From: Antedon mediterranea
Taxonomy: Eukaryota; Echinodermata; Crinoidea; Comatulida; Antedonidae
Direction: 5' to 3'
DNA length: 64,000 nt
Assembly: GCF_964355755.1 (NCBI RefSeq)
Contig: NC_092674.1
Coordinates: 21,912,001 to 21,976,000, forward strand
Positions 1 to 10,483 of the stretch are shown piece after piece (the first letter of the stretch is position 1; each line of letters opens with the position of its first letter). A program made the translations under genes and the position numbers. A model generated the notes under the pieces. It saw only the letters and a list, made by a program, of their open reading frames with translations. It had not been told where the DNA came from and searched no databases.

Positions 1-1820
1 ATAAAATATATCAAATTGCGATATATTGCAGTATCTCATATAATATCAAGATTATCATCAGCGCAACAATATGAAAAATATATCTTCAAAATATCTTGAT
101 ATCAAAATAGGAAGATCCTTTAGTAGAAAACAATATCTTGGAAAAATTACATTCAAAAAATTACATTCAATTATAGTACTGTATACATTTTGTATTAATA
201 GAGGCAATCAAGGACGTATTCTCACATGCACACACTTGCCAAGTCTAGTGAAGGCAATTAACTGAGCAGTAGGCCAATGGTGGTCTGATGGCCTGATATT
301 TTTGTATTGGTCGTTACGCTCCACCGAACACTCTACAATGCTGTAACAGGATACAATAGATCATCTTGAGTGACTCATAAATATTAATGACCTGTTTTAT
401 AAAAGTGGGTGTGTCTACATTTATAGGTCAATAGGTCAGCATAAATTATTAATCTGGACATTTTGATTATGTAAACATAACTGTGACAAAAACATGACAT
501 GCAGAAGTATCTGTACAATAGTGGAGACTGTCAAAAAAGCATTAATTCATGAAAAAAATAAATGCAAATACTCAGTGGAAAACATATATATTTTCCAGTG
601 AGTACAAAGAATATTTAGAGGAGATTAAACATATTGAGACACAATATTTGTTTACAAACAATCAATCAAATGATGGATGCGTGCACGTACTGTAGCGTTA
701 AAAACATAATTTTTTCATGTGAATTACGTTTTCCCAGCCTTTTCTAGTAATTTTACCAAATTTGAAACCATTTGGACTTAAAGTTATGAGCACGTCAAAT
801 TAGACAATTCGTCCGCGTTTTTGATGAAAAAGTTTAAAAATTTGTCAAAATGATGTCTTTTTGGCCAGTTGAATTATAAAAGTCTATTTTCATTTTTTCA
901 GGACATTTTTAAAAGAGCGCACATCTACAGTATATTCTACATATTCAAATTTCTTCAACATGTTATGTTTTTGGTCAGATAATTCCCTTCCAAAATTGCT
1001 ATCTTCGTGTTTCAAGTTGATGATGTCATCATATTAAAAATTGGAATAAATTAAAAGGTAGGTCCCGTAATTTCACCTATGCTACACTGTATACTGTAGT
1101 ACTGTATGTACAGTACAGTATAGTGTATTGTGGACTGATATACTTAGACATAAAATAGAGAGAACACTAACAACATTTTAATTTCTTTAGGTAACAATGG
1201 CATATTCTTTTTTCTGTCCACAATATTCTAACGTATGATATACACTTGGCATTTGCACGGCGGATAACCTAACTCGTCCGTAGTGACTAGTTCAAATCTA
1301 GTTATATTTAAATCTGTTTGTAAAGTTACTATAATAATTATCCTCCTTCAGTCATGACACGATTTCATTTATAAACTTTATACTCAAAATCAAATGAAAC
1401 CAACTACTACTACAATAGTACTACTGGGTTTTATAACCTCTTCAACCATCATAAATCCTATTGATTAAAATTGCTAAGTATTTCAAATAAGATCACATTA
1501 TCAATGAACCAGGATGCACTGTACAAACTGAACGGTACTCAGAAGTGTAATTGTGGTCATTTTGAAATAAACTATACATTTCAAAATGTGCCGACAGACA
1601 CAAACTTCCTTTGAGCTTTCACTTAAAAGCAATTGGAACTAATCCTCCTAAAAACAATTTACTAAATCCAAGAAATCAAATCGATTGTTTTCTCTGAAAA
1701 TATTAAAAGAAAATGTGCATAATCCTAGAGCTAACAATGAACTGTACTATTATTTTTGGTTATCATTTAATAGGGAAATCACATAATAATATCTGTAGCC
1801 AGGTTACTGTAATTTATCAA
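1..1820. other. Intergenic DNA, no gene recognised
   Basis: AT-rich sequence with only short chance reading frames, the longest about 64 codons near the left edge. No codon pattern, protein motif, tRNA or rRNA is recognisable on either strand. Short ACTGTA/TACAGT words recur, as they do through the first 7 kb. Confidence 0.6.
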
Positions 1821-2440
1821 TAAAGGCCCTGGGTCGGCAATTGATAAGTGTAAATACTCCAAAAAGTTAGGCCGGCCCTGGGCCGGACGCAGATCTGGGC
1901 CACCTCTCCAGGTAGGTTCAGGAGCGGCTTTTACGTTTGGGCCGGCTTACGCAGTGAACCGTGAACAACGTTTGACCTTTTTATGAGGTTGTTGTTATGA
2001 CGATCCGACATTCTCAGTACATACCTTCCTCCTTTTCGGGCGACAATTTGTTTTCTTCATTATATAGTTAAATTTATTTTCAGACATCTTCTTTCAATAA
2101 AGTATTCCTCCGCTTGTTTCGCATATACATAAAATATAGCCATATTATATATAAAACAGTGGGGTTCATTTTGTTTTTAATGGGACAAAAAACAACAATA
2201 CAGTATAAATATAAAACGGTCGGTTCGCGTGGAGAGTTGAATTGATGATCGAGAGAGAAAAATGTAAACAAACTGTACTTCGTATCCCAGCATGCAATGG
2301 TACTTCCGATAAAATTATTTACGACCAGTAATCTGCGTCGCTATGTGTAAACGCTCTGGGGCCGGCCTAAAAGGTAAATATTTGCAACCTGCCCAGGACC
2401 GGCCCTGGACCCAAACGTAAATGTAAATGGGGTCTAACAT
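1821..2440. repeat. GC-rich dispersed palindromic repeat (MITE-like)
   Basis: A GGCCGG-rich island in AT-rich surroundings. It has a GGGTCGGCAATTGATAAG stretch near its left side and a right end whose reverse complement begins AGACCCCATTTACATTTACG. Both parts recur, diverged, in POLA1 intron 23 (about 32100-32390), which shows the sequence is dispersed. About 350 bases of unlike AT-rich sequence lie in the middle, perhaps an insertion. Exact ends and family are not resolved. Confidence 0.45.
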
Positions 2441-5400
2441 TGACGTGCAACTAAGCAGGTTTGATTTCACGCAGATGGAAGCAAACACAATTATTGGAAG
2501 GGCATTATTTATTAAAGTTAAATCCATTCATTTTTTTCTTGAATCTACTACTATAAAAGTAAGTGCACAATTGCTATTTCTATACAATGGTGAAAACTGT
2601 ATGTTAATATCAAGTTGTAGTATATAGAGGGCAGTAAATACTTTTTTCTATGAAATGTGTCCATACTTTAATACTAATCAATTTAAAACTGAATAGATCT
2701 ACTTCTTACAGAGGTAATTCAATGATTTAAATGTCATTGTCAGTGTCAATCTCAGGGGTGTAAAAAATGCCAATTTAAACAAAAATGAAGACAAAATCAC
2801 ATTCCTGAAACTATTCATATTTATCTTTAAATTATGATAAATAATTCAAAGCCTATTAATTGTTGTGATTATAATTTTGTGTTGCCTTTAATATGCAACT
2901 CATAGAACTCTAGAGCTGTTTTTTTAATCCACTAAAATTTTACCCTTGGGTTTCCACCTACTGTATCTTTTTATACTCTCTTTCATGCAATCATTGCATT
3001 TTACTACGTACTGAAAGTAACCTGGTGACACTAACTGTATTTCTCACAAGAAGTTTTGACTTTTTTTTTAGATTGTTTTTCATACACACACTGAATGTCA
3101 GTTTGTTAAAGGCCTTATGGTATTGTGTTTTATTAAACTTAAAAACCTGAACTTATAACCAATCTATAAACTGAGATTGTTAGAATTCAAACTGAAAATC
3201 ATATTAAACTTACACTGTTACAGTACATTACAAGGTTTTTACCCAGAGAGTGGAACATACTTTACCTGTACAAAACTTTTAGGTGGTTCATGTACCAGTG
3301 ATTTCTTCCGTTTACTTCCAAAAACGGAGGAAAGAAATCTTCCTGGGCTGCTCATTGTATGTGACGTCATCCACAAAAGACAGTAAAATCCAACAAAGCA
3401 TATAAAACTATGTATTATTCCAAGTGTTATCCATTATATAAATCAAACTCGGCCAATGTTAGATAGAAGTGAGTACAAAATATAATGTTACTCCACCTAT
3501 TTCCAGGTCATTCCTGGTCCATAGTCCACAATTAACAAGACAAATTATGACGATAGTGATAGTGATGATGATAATACAGTTTATTGTTTACTGTTGATAT
3601 AGTTACATCACTGCATTGAAGAGCTATTAGGTTGTACTCAGAAATGAGGGCACTGCACTACACTGTTTGTTTTCAGATTTTTTTTTATGATCAAATTATC
3701 TGTAAGACTGTTAAAACATATGCTTAGCATTTATTGTTTCAACAAAGTACAGTACAGTATCATTTTGGAAGGGCAACAGTTATTGCTTTAACTTTCAAAA
3801 AAAGTTTCCATCTGAGATTACACAATTCAGTTTTAGTAAACTACAGTACTTACTGTACTAACTGTATGACTATGTGTTACTGTGTCAAGCTAATAAAATA
3901 TTTTCTTACTAAATAAAATTTCATCTTTCTACTCATTCGATTGAAAGATTAATACTAACAGTTCTGTATCAGAGAATAGTGTATTGTCTCTTTTCATCCA
4001 ACATCAATTGTACAGTAGAATGAAAGGCAACTAAAATACTAGCAGCATTCAATCGATGTTTGCAATGTACTGTACTCCTATAACTTCCAGGGAAAATATA
4101 TCCTATTATTTACACAGAAAGGTTCCATGATCCAAAACATGAATACTATCGTTACAACAAAATTGTATTCATTTTACTGTATAATAAAGGAATTCTGATA
4201 CAATGCTGTACACATAGTGTAGGCCTACCGATGTGTGATACAGTATTCACAAATTAAAAACCAATTAAAAATAACAAAACACAGATGATACAACCAGCAA
4301 GATACAGCACTGCAGAATCACAATGACATCATTACCAAGAAACTAACTTTACTTGTGTCTCCAATCCAATTCTCGAACATAAACAACAATTTTAAATAAA
4401 TTAAACTTTGCAATATCAAGCTGAACAGAATTCCATATTGAATGTGCAAGACTCTACCTCAGCTGTCCTGGGTTATACCATACTCAGTGAATAATACCAT
4501 GTTTATGATACCATACACATAGACAATAACAAAAGGCAGTGAAGCTATGAAAACAAAGGATTTATGAAATCTAGAAACTAACTGTAAATGCATTGATTGT
4601 GTGCGATATTCTGCGCATGACTTGCCCATTTCATGAGCCGTTGCCTTTGTACTTTTTAAATAACTTTTGTTTCCTGAAAGTTCTTTATTTTTTATTGCCA
4701 GATGCCCTTCACAATCACACGGGAATTCCATATTCCTTTTAATGAAATCTCAATTGTTTTAGAACATTGCTAAACTTTCACTTAACTAATAATACTAATA
4801 GCATTAACTGATTTTACCTAAAATTAAACTGATTAAAAAACAGATTGAAACATTAAGGAGCACTGATTTCAGATAATTTTTTAACAATTAATTATTAATT
4901 GATAAAACAACACAAAGCCATTAATGATTAATCATTATTTATGTTGTACAGTGACCCAGATCAATCTGTACGTATAATTACAGTAAGATTTCCTAGTGAT
5001 TATGAAATATATTATTACTGTAAATTAATGATTATAGGAAAAGACTTTCACCATGCAGTGTACTGTATTTGTAAGAAATGTGTCCTACTGTACACAATGT
5101 ATTATATAGGCATAATTTAATATTAATAATTCATCTTCTACAGTATTTAAACAACACTGTGAAACATAAAAAGTGTAGTTTCCACCCGTGCCATGGTGTT
5201 GTGCAATCCTCATGAAACATCTACTACTGTACTGTACACACGATCGATTACATACAGTATACCTCCTTGGCGGAGTTAAATTATATTAAATCAATAAACA
5301 TTTTACAGTATATTATATTTAATTTAAGGAAATGAATAATGGGTTCATTTTGTTTGACACAACCTACTAGTAGTACAGTACTACAGTAAACAGTACAAAT

Positions 5401-5910
5401 TGCATTAAAGAAAACCACTCCAGTCCAAAGTTCATCTATGAACTAGTAATAGTATTGGTCATTAAGAGATTTGAAAGTATTTTGATAGCCATTGATTTCC
5501 TAATGCCAATGTATCATGTTAAATGAATGAACTGTTGTTTAGGATTACTAAAAATATTGAAGAAACTGTTTAGGGTATACAATTATTGATCATATGTTTT
5601 GAATAAGGTCAAACACATTGTCCTGTTCAATGCTGTTGTCTTTTGATATATATAATTGTTAATTAATAAACGATGGTTATTTTTTCGCAGCAGAAATAGC
5701 ACCAAAAAATACATGGAATCCGATTAACTGGCGTCCTAATCCATTTCTGGTCACATTTTGCAAAAATGTTTCATAATAGAATGAACAAAACTTTTGTTCT
5801 GAACAATTGCAATACCATACTCTATTCATAGTTTTCAAGATAGAATAAGGTCAAAGGTCAATAAGAAAATATTTCCAGTCACTACTGTATGTTTCAAAAA
5901 CATTTATTAG
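2441..5910. other. Intergenic DNA, no gene recognised
   Basis: No convincing coding sequence. The longest open frame (4459-4731, minus, 90 codons) is within the length expected by chance in AT-rich DNA. Short near-palindromic words such as TACAGTACTGTA are frequent. No homopolymer-rich tail, tRNA-like box or tandem array stands out. Confidence 0.55.
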
Positions 5911-6763
5911 AGTCCCTTTCTCACAGATGTGCCTGCAATATACCGGTATTATGGTGGCGTCGTGCCGGTATCGTTACCGGCATATACCCATTCTCATCGG
6001 ACTATCGTGCCGGAAATATAACCGGTATATACTGTACCGGCTTTCTGTGAGAAAGGAGTCGGGCATATTCGGCCAATAAAAAGTCTTTGACAAAATAATT
6101 ATTGAGGGCGTCCTTTACTGTTATTATTTTTGTCTAGCGATATATGGCGGCGAATTTTAAGTTACAGATTATTATCTTCCTTTATACTAGTACTACAGTA
6201 TAGCATATTTATGCAATACATGCTATGTACAGTATATTGTGCATATATTATACAGGTATAGCAATTAATTAGCCGTAATCGGCAATCTGTAAAAAAACCT
6301 TAGAAGGCTGTACGCCCGTACAATTTACAAGGCGACGAAGGGTCAGGCACCAACAAATCAAAGAGCTATGGCCTAGCCTAGAGGCCTATAGATTATGCTA
6401 CAAATTTCTTCTTGGGTCTTATTTAAGCAGCTCTCTTATCTCATTATCCACCCAGTTTGACAAATTATTGTTAATTGAATTGAATCGGCGCCAAAGTGAT
6501 ACACTTGACCGCGCAAGGTGTAAAAGCCTTGACAGGGAATTAAATATAACCCCGGAATTTAACGGTGTTACGTTCTCACAGAATGCCCGTCTGGCATTGC
6601 GGGGAATATCCCTAGAATATTATTAGGTCTAAAGCAGGTCATGTCAATGCCGGCATGATGCCAGCATGATGCCAAGACGACCCGTTCTCACAGAAAACCC
6701 TACCGGCATGGTAATGGTATATTCCCGCAATATTCCTGGCACACAGCTCTGTGAGAAAGGGGC
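5911..6763. mobile_element. Foldback MITE-like element(s) with CCCTTTCTCACAGA ends
   Basis: The left end reads AGTCCCTTTCTCACAGA and the right end is its inverted counterpart, CTGTGAGAAAGGGGCT. An internal inverted copy, TTTCTGTGAGAAAGGAGTC at 6042-6060, closes a 150-bp hairpin (5911-6060) rich in CCGG and CCGGTAT words. Further inverted copies of TTCTCACAGA lie at about 6573 and 6685. This suggests two related hairpin elements (5911-6060 and about 6571-6763) or one composite foldback. There is no transposase frame, so it would be non-autonomous. Target duplications were not resolved. Confidence 0.55.
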
Positions 6764-7177
6764 TTATGTGAAATATTCTATGGTCAAAGTTTCAAAGTGC
6801 AATAAATGTTAATTTCGACAAAATGTTGTGCATACATGTTAGTGAAAGAATTTGAGATGAGATACAAACATTTTTCTGATTGGGCAATACAAAAACAATG
6901 TTTTCAATCTTAGGATCAGTAGTCATACAGTACATGTGATGCAATTTTGACCAATCACATTACATGCTTCTAGTGCAAACTCAGTAAACAGTAATTACTG
7001 TAGCTATAGACACTGATGATAGTGTTGGCCTATGTTTGTACTTTAATGGTATCAAAGGTTAACGATCTACAGTATGTCATCACAGTTAAAGTGAAACACA
7101 TTTGAAATTTATAATTTAATTAAGTAACAATAAATAATTACACAAACCAACAGTGGTGTTGGTAGTCTATGAGTGCC

Positions 7178-7347
7178 GCTTACCTGGATAAACCAACATA
7201 AGCCTCTCTCTCCGACGAGAGGTAAACATTACGAAAAGAAGAACATTAATAACATTAATTTTTCCCCACCCCCGTCGGATAATGGATCAGTCCGCCACCA
7301 GTACGCCCTCAAGTGAGACACACCCACTTATCATCGTCATCATTTCT
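7178..7347. repeat. Left inverted terminal repeat of the DIRS element
   Basis: 170 bases that are the reverse complement of 12320-12489 with no mismatch seen. Immediately outside, the two ends continue with related but distinct sequence (both contain TAGTCTAT), as in DIRS elements. Confidence 0.93.
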
Positions 7348-7383
7348 CAAGACCACCTGCCTGAGGGGACGGTAGGGAGGGCG

Positions 7384-7480
7384 TTTATCCAGGTAAGCGG
7401 CACTCATAGACTACCAACACCACTGTTGGTTTGTGTAGTCTATATCGTGCCTAGCTTACCTGGATAAACCAACATAAGCC
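7384..7480. repeat. Internal complementary region (circle-junction copy) of the DIRS element
   Basis: Bases 7384-7435 are the reverse complement of the left end (7141-7192), and 7436-7480 are the reverse complement of the right end (12463-12507). They are abutted as they would be in a circularised copy. This fixes the element boundaries. In the DIRS model the region templates restoration of the full ends during reverse transcription. Confidence 0.92.
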
Positions 7481-7543
7481 AGTGTAGCACCGGACTAGAG
7501 TCTAGTCGGAGGCGGGAGGCAAGGTAAACATTGTCATACATAC

Positions 7544-8572
7544 CTAGTGTCTGGGCTTCAAGATTGAAGCTGCCACCGTAGACTGGTTTGCGGAGGTATC
7601 CGACAGGTAGTGGGATGTGAAGGTGGACTGTGATCGCCACCATGCCGCTTGCAGGATGTCTGGAAGGGGCACCCCAGCAAACAGCGCCCATGAAGCGGCT
7701 ATGCCACGCACTTGGTGCATATGTGCCGGAGGAGGCGTATTTGTGGAGTCGTAACCAGCCCGGATGGCTGCCACGACCCAGTTTGCCAGCGTCGACCGAG
7801 CAGCCGGTCGGAAGGGTGCAACTGTCGATATGAACAGATGTGACGCTGAGACCCGAATGGACTCTGTGCGTTTGATGTAAAACTTTAGTGCCCGCACCGG
7901 GCACCAAAGTCTGTCTTCCTCAACCCCTGAATATGCAGCAATGGTGGGAATAAACACAGTCGGCGGCGAGAAGTTCAATGTCTGAGATTTTGCAAGGAAA
8001 TCTTTTCTAAAAACCAACCGCGCGCCACCCCGTTCAAACCTGATGTGCCCTGGCTCCAGAGAAAGAGCATGCAGTTCACCTCTGCGCTTGCACGAGGCTA
8101 GTGCAATCAAAAAGGCAGTTTTGAGAGTCAGGTTGTAAAGTGATGCCCTACTCAGGGGCTCGAAGGGTGGACGCATAAGAGCGGCTAGGACGACATTGAC
8201 GTCCCAACGTGGAATCAGGGCCTTAGTAGGAGGCCGTTCTCGAAACATCCCGCGAAGCAAACTGGAAATTGCAGGGGATGAAGAGATGGTCGAGCCGTCT
8301 TTAAAATTCGGAATTACTGCAGCCAAGGCAGACCGATAGCCGGATACGGTGCGAACCTGCAGACCTGACTCAAACAGGTAATGTAGGAAAGCGCAGACCT
8401 GGCCCAAAGTCACTTTCATAGGGTCGGTCTTCTGGCGCTTGCACCATTCGAAAAAGTGTTTTAATCGGCTATTGTAGACAGCAAGAGTGGATTCCCGTCG
8501 GGATTTCGCCGCGAGGGCGGCCGGACCATCTGGAATGCCTGAGTCTCTGAAACGATCCCTGACAATGGCCAT
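7544..8572 (-). CDS. DIRS tyrosine recombinase (integrase)
   Basis: This 342-residue frame, counted from the ATG at 8570-8572, encodes a lambda-type tyrosine recombinase expected to integrate the circular DNA copy. Visible features are a core-binding N-terminal half (about 25-115), a box-I arginine in CKRRGEL (R164), the HQVR box (H286, R289), WW at 311-312, and the likely nucleophile Y322 in FTSHYL. The frame stays open upstream to 10411, but that part lies opposite the RT frame and reads as a shadow; the true start is therefore uncertain. It overlaps the end of the RT-RNase H frame by about 112 bases, a usual DIRS arrangement. No catalytic residue appears to be missing. Confidence 0.88.
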   Translation of the reverse strand: MAIVRDRFRDSGIPDGPAALAAKSRRESTLAVYNSRLKHFFEWCKRQKTDPMKVTLGQVCAFLHYLFESGLQVRTVSGYRSALAAVIPNFKDGSTISSSPAISSLLRGMFRERPPTKALIPRWDVNVVLAALMRPPFEPLSRASLYNLTLKTAFLIALASCKRRGELHALSLEPGHIRFERGGARLVFRKDFLAKSQTLNFSPPTVFIPTIAAYSGVEEDRLWCPVRALKFYIKRTESIRVSASHLFISTVAPFRPAARSTLANWVVAAIRAGYDSTNTPPPAHMHQVRGIAASWALFAGVPLPDILQAAWWRSQSTFTSHYLSDTSANQSTVAASILKPRH

Positions 8573-10443
8573 ACAGTCAGGTCGAGGGATATGAGGTTCG
8601 GTAGAGCAAACCGAGCTCGGCCCTGCGTCAGCAAGTCGTTCCGAATCGGAAGACGTAACGGCTGATCGTACAGAAGGCCTAGAAGCAGTGGAAACCACGG
8701 CTGCCTGGGCCAATACGGCGCTATTAGTAGGACTCGGCATTGATGGCGCTGAATGTGCGTCAGGACCAGTGGCAGTATTGAAATCGGTGGAAAGGCATAT
8801 GCCCAAAGGTTGTCCCATGGTATGGACAGGGCATCCACCGCCCACGCATGTGCATCCCGATATCGACTGCAGAACGTCGGGAGCTGCGTGTTGCCTGACG
8901 TCGCAAACAGATCTACATGGGGCCGCCCAAAGTGGTTGAAGATTTGGGTGGCGATTATTGGAAGGAGACGCCATTCCGTAGGACGTAGAAGTGGACGGGA
9001 CAGTGCGTCCGCCACTATGTTCAGACGACCCGCAATGTGGGCCGCTGACAGTTGGATGTTGTGTCTTATACACCACATTAGCAACGTCCACGTGTGGCAA
9101 CATAGCGTGGGGGACCGTGTACCCCCTTGCCTGTTTATGTATGCCACGACGGTTGTGTTGTCGGAATTGACGAGAACATGGCGATTCGCCAGATGGGGAA
9201 GAAGAGCCTCCAACGAGCGCTCGACTGCCCAAAGTTCGAGCAGGTTGATGTGGGCGCGCGTCTCCTCGGGCGACCAGAGGCCGGAGACGCGAATGTCCGG
9301 AGACGGTATGTGACCGCCCCAGCCTACCTCGGATGCGTCCGTTTCCACACGGACATCCGGAATTGACCTTTGTATAGGTGTGCCCACAAGTAACCTGTCT
9401 TCCACGAGCCACCATTCGAGATGCGAGATAATGAACGCATTCGTTGGAACCACTTTGTGTAGAGAGTCCGATCTTGGGCGGTATGCTGCCAGAAGGTGCA
9501 GATGTAGAGGCCGCATCCTTAACCGGCAGAACGGAACGAGGGCGACGAAGCTGGCCAGTGACCCCAAGGTGCGTAGCCAGTCGTACGCCGTCGGAGCCTG
9601 AGCATTGATAAGATGCAGCACTGCAGTTCTTGCCTTGGCCACACGCTCGATGGATGGGCACGCACGGCCCGTAACCAAATTTATTTGGGCTCCGAGATAC
9701 AGAGGGTTCTGAGAAGGGAGAAGACATGACTTCTCCTCGTTTATTATGAACCCTGCTTGTTCCGTCACGAGGCGGACAAAAGATAAGCTGCTCAGCAGCT
9801 GGTCCCTGGACTGGGCCACGATCAACCAATCGTCTAAGTACATGAAAACTCTGATGCCGTGTTGATGAAAGAACGCCGCCAGGGTTCTCACTAGACGAGT
9901 AAACACTCGTGGGGCCGTTGAGAGGCCGAACGGCAGAGCTACGAATTGGTATACCTGATCGTGAATGCGGAAGCGCAGCCAACTCTGGTGTTCTTGCGCA
10001 ATAGGCACGTGAAAGTACGCGTCTTTCAAGTCTATTGTGGCTGCCCAGTCCCCTCGTCTTAGCCCCAACAGGATAGATGAGACAGTCTCCATCCTGAACC
10101 TGCGGGGCCGGATGTACCGCTTGTTCAGACTTTTGAGGTTTAGGATGGGTCGCCAATCGCCCGATTTTTTCTGGGCGAGGAAAACGGTGGATTCGTGTCC
10201 CGGGATCGTAAGTTGTTCTTTTTGAACATGCACCACAGCTCCTTTCTGGAGCAGTGCTTCGAGGCCCGTCATGAGCGCTTGACTCTTTTCCGGCTCTGAC
10301 GGAATCCTCGTGTGCCGGGCACCTCCGCTCACCGGAGGGCTCGAGAATTCGATACGATACCCGTGTGTCACGGTGGAGAGAACCCATCTGTCTGTGGTCA
10401 GGGTCTCCCAAACCCGTGAAAACCGTTTCAAGCGACCCCCCAC
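8461..10443 (-). CDS. DIRS reverse transcriptase-RNase H polyprotein
   Basis: 660 residues. The reverse transcriptase domain (about 60-260) shows IDLKDAYFHV (137-146), LPFGLSTAP (170-178) and the catalytic YLDD (202-205). The RNase H domain (about 362-485) has a candidate D-E-D-D set: D369 in ETDAS, E403 in LLELWA, D428 in NSDNT and D479 in VADALSR. The segment after RNase H (VDLFAT, WAYAFPP, APYWPRQPW; about 510-600) is the conserved extension found in DIRS proteins, which has been compared with Dam-like methyltransferases; that comparison is recalled, not tested here. The frame starts 40 bases after gag ends and overlaps the recombinase frame. No stops or frameshifts are visible. Confidence 0.92.
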   Translation of the reverse strand: MGGRLKRFSRVWETLTTDRWVLSTVTHGYRIEFSSPPVSGGARHTRIPSEPEKSQALMTGLEALLQKGAVVHVQKEQLTIPGHESTVFLAQKKSGDWRPILNLKSLNKRYIRPRRFRMETVSSILLGLRRGDWAATIDLKDAYFHVPIAQEHQSWLRFRIHDQVYQFVALPFGLSTAPRVFTRLVRTLAAFFHQHGIRVFMYLDDWLIVAQSRDQLLSSLSFVRLVTEQAGFIINEEKSCLLPSQNPLYLGAQINLVTGRACPSIERVAKARTAVLHLINAQAPTAYDWLRTLGSLASFVALVPFCRLRMRPLHLHLLAAYRPRSDSLHKVVPTNAFIISHLEWWLVEDRLLVGTPIQRSIPDVRVETDASEVGWGGHIPSPDIRVSGLWSPEETRAHINLLELWAVERSLEALLPHLANRHVLVNSDNTTVVAYINRQGGTRSPTLCCHTWTLLMWCIRHNIQLSAAHIAGRLNIVADALSRPLLRPTEWRLLPIIATQIFNHFGRPHVDLFATSGNTQLPTFCSRYRDAHAWAVDALSIPWDNLWAYAFPPISILPLVLTHIQRHQCRVLLIAPYWPRQPWFPLLLGLLYDQPLRLPIRNDLLTQGRARFALPNLISLDLTVWPLSGIVSETQAFQMVRPPSRRNPDGNPLLLSTIAD

Positions 10444-10483
10444 CTGCCCGCCCTCGCTTGGAGGGACGGGCGTCCCCGGGCCG

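Noticed and set aside
4459-4731. 90-codon minus-strand frame with one hydrophobic segment
   Set aside because: No recognisable family, no supporting splice context, and several frames of this length are expected by chance in 64 kb of AT-rich DNA.
8753-9366. Plus-strand frames of up to 186 codons inside the DIRS element
   Set aside because: They are antisense shadows of the RT-RNase H frame, without motifs.
8573-10411. The upstream ~610 codons of the 955-codon minus-strand frame
   Set aside because: They overlap the RT-RNase H frame in another phase and read as an arginine/serine/proline-rich shadow; only the recombinase part is accepted.
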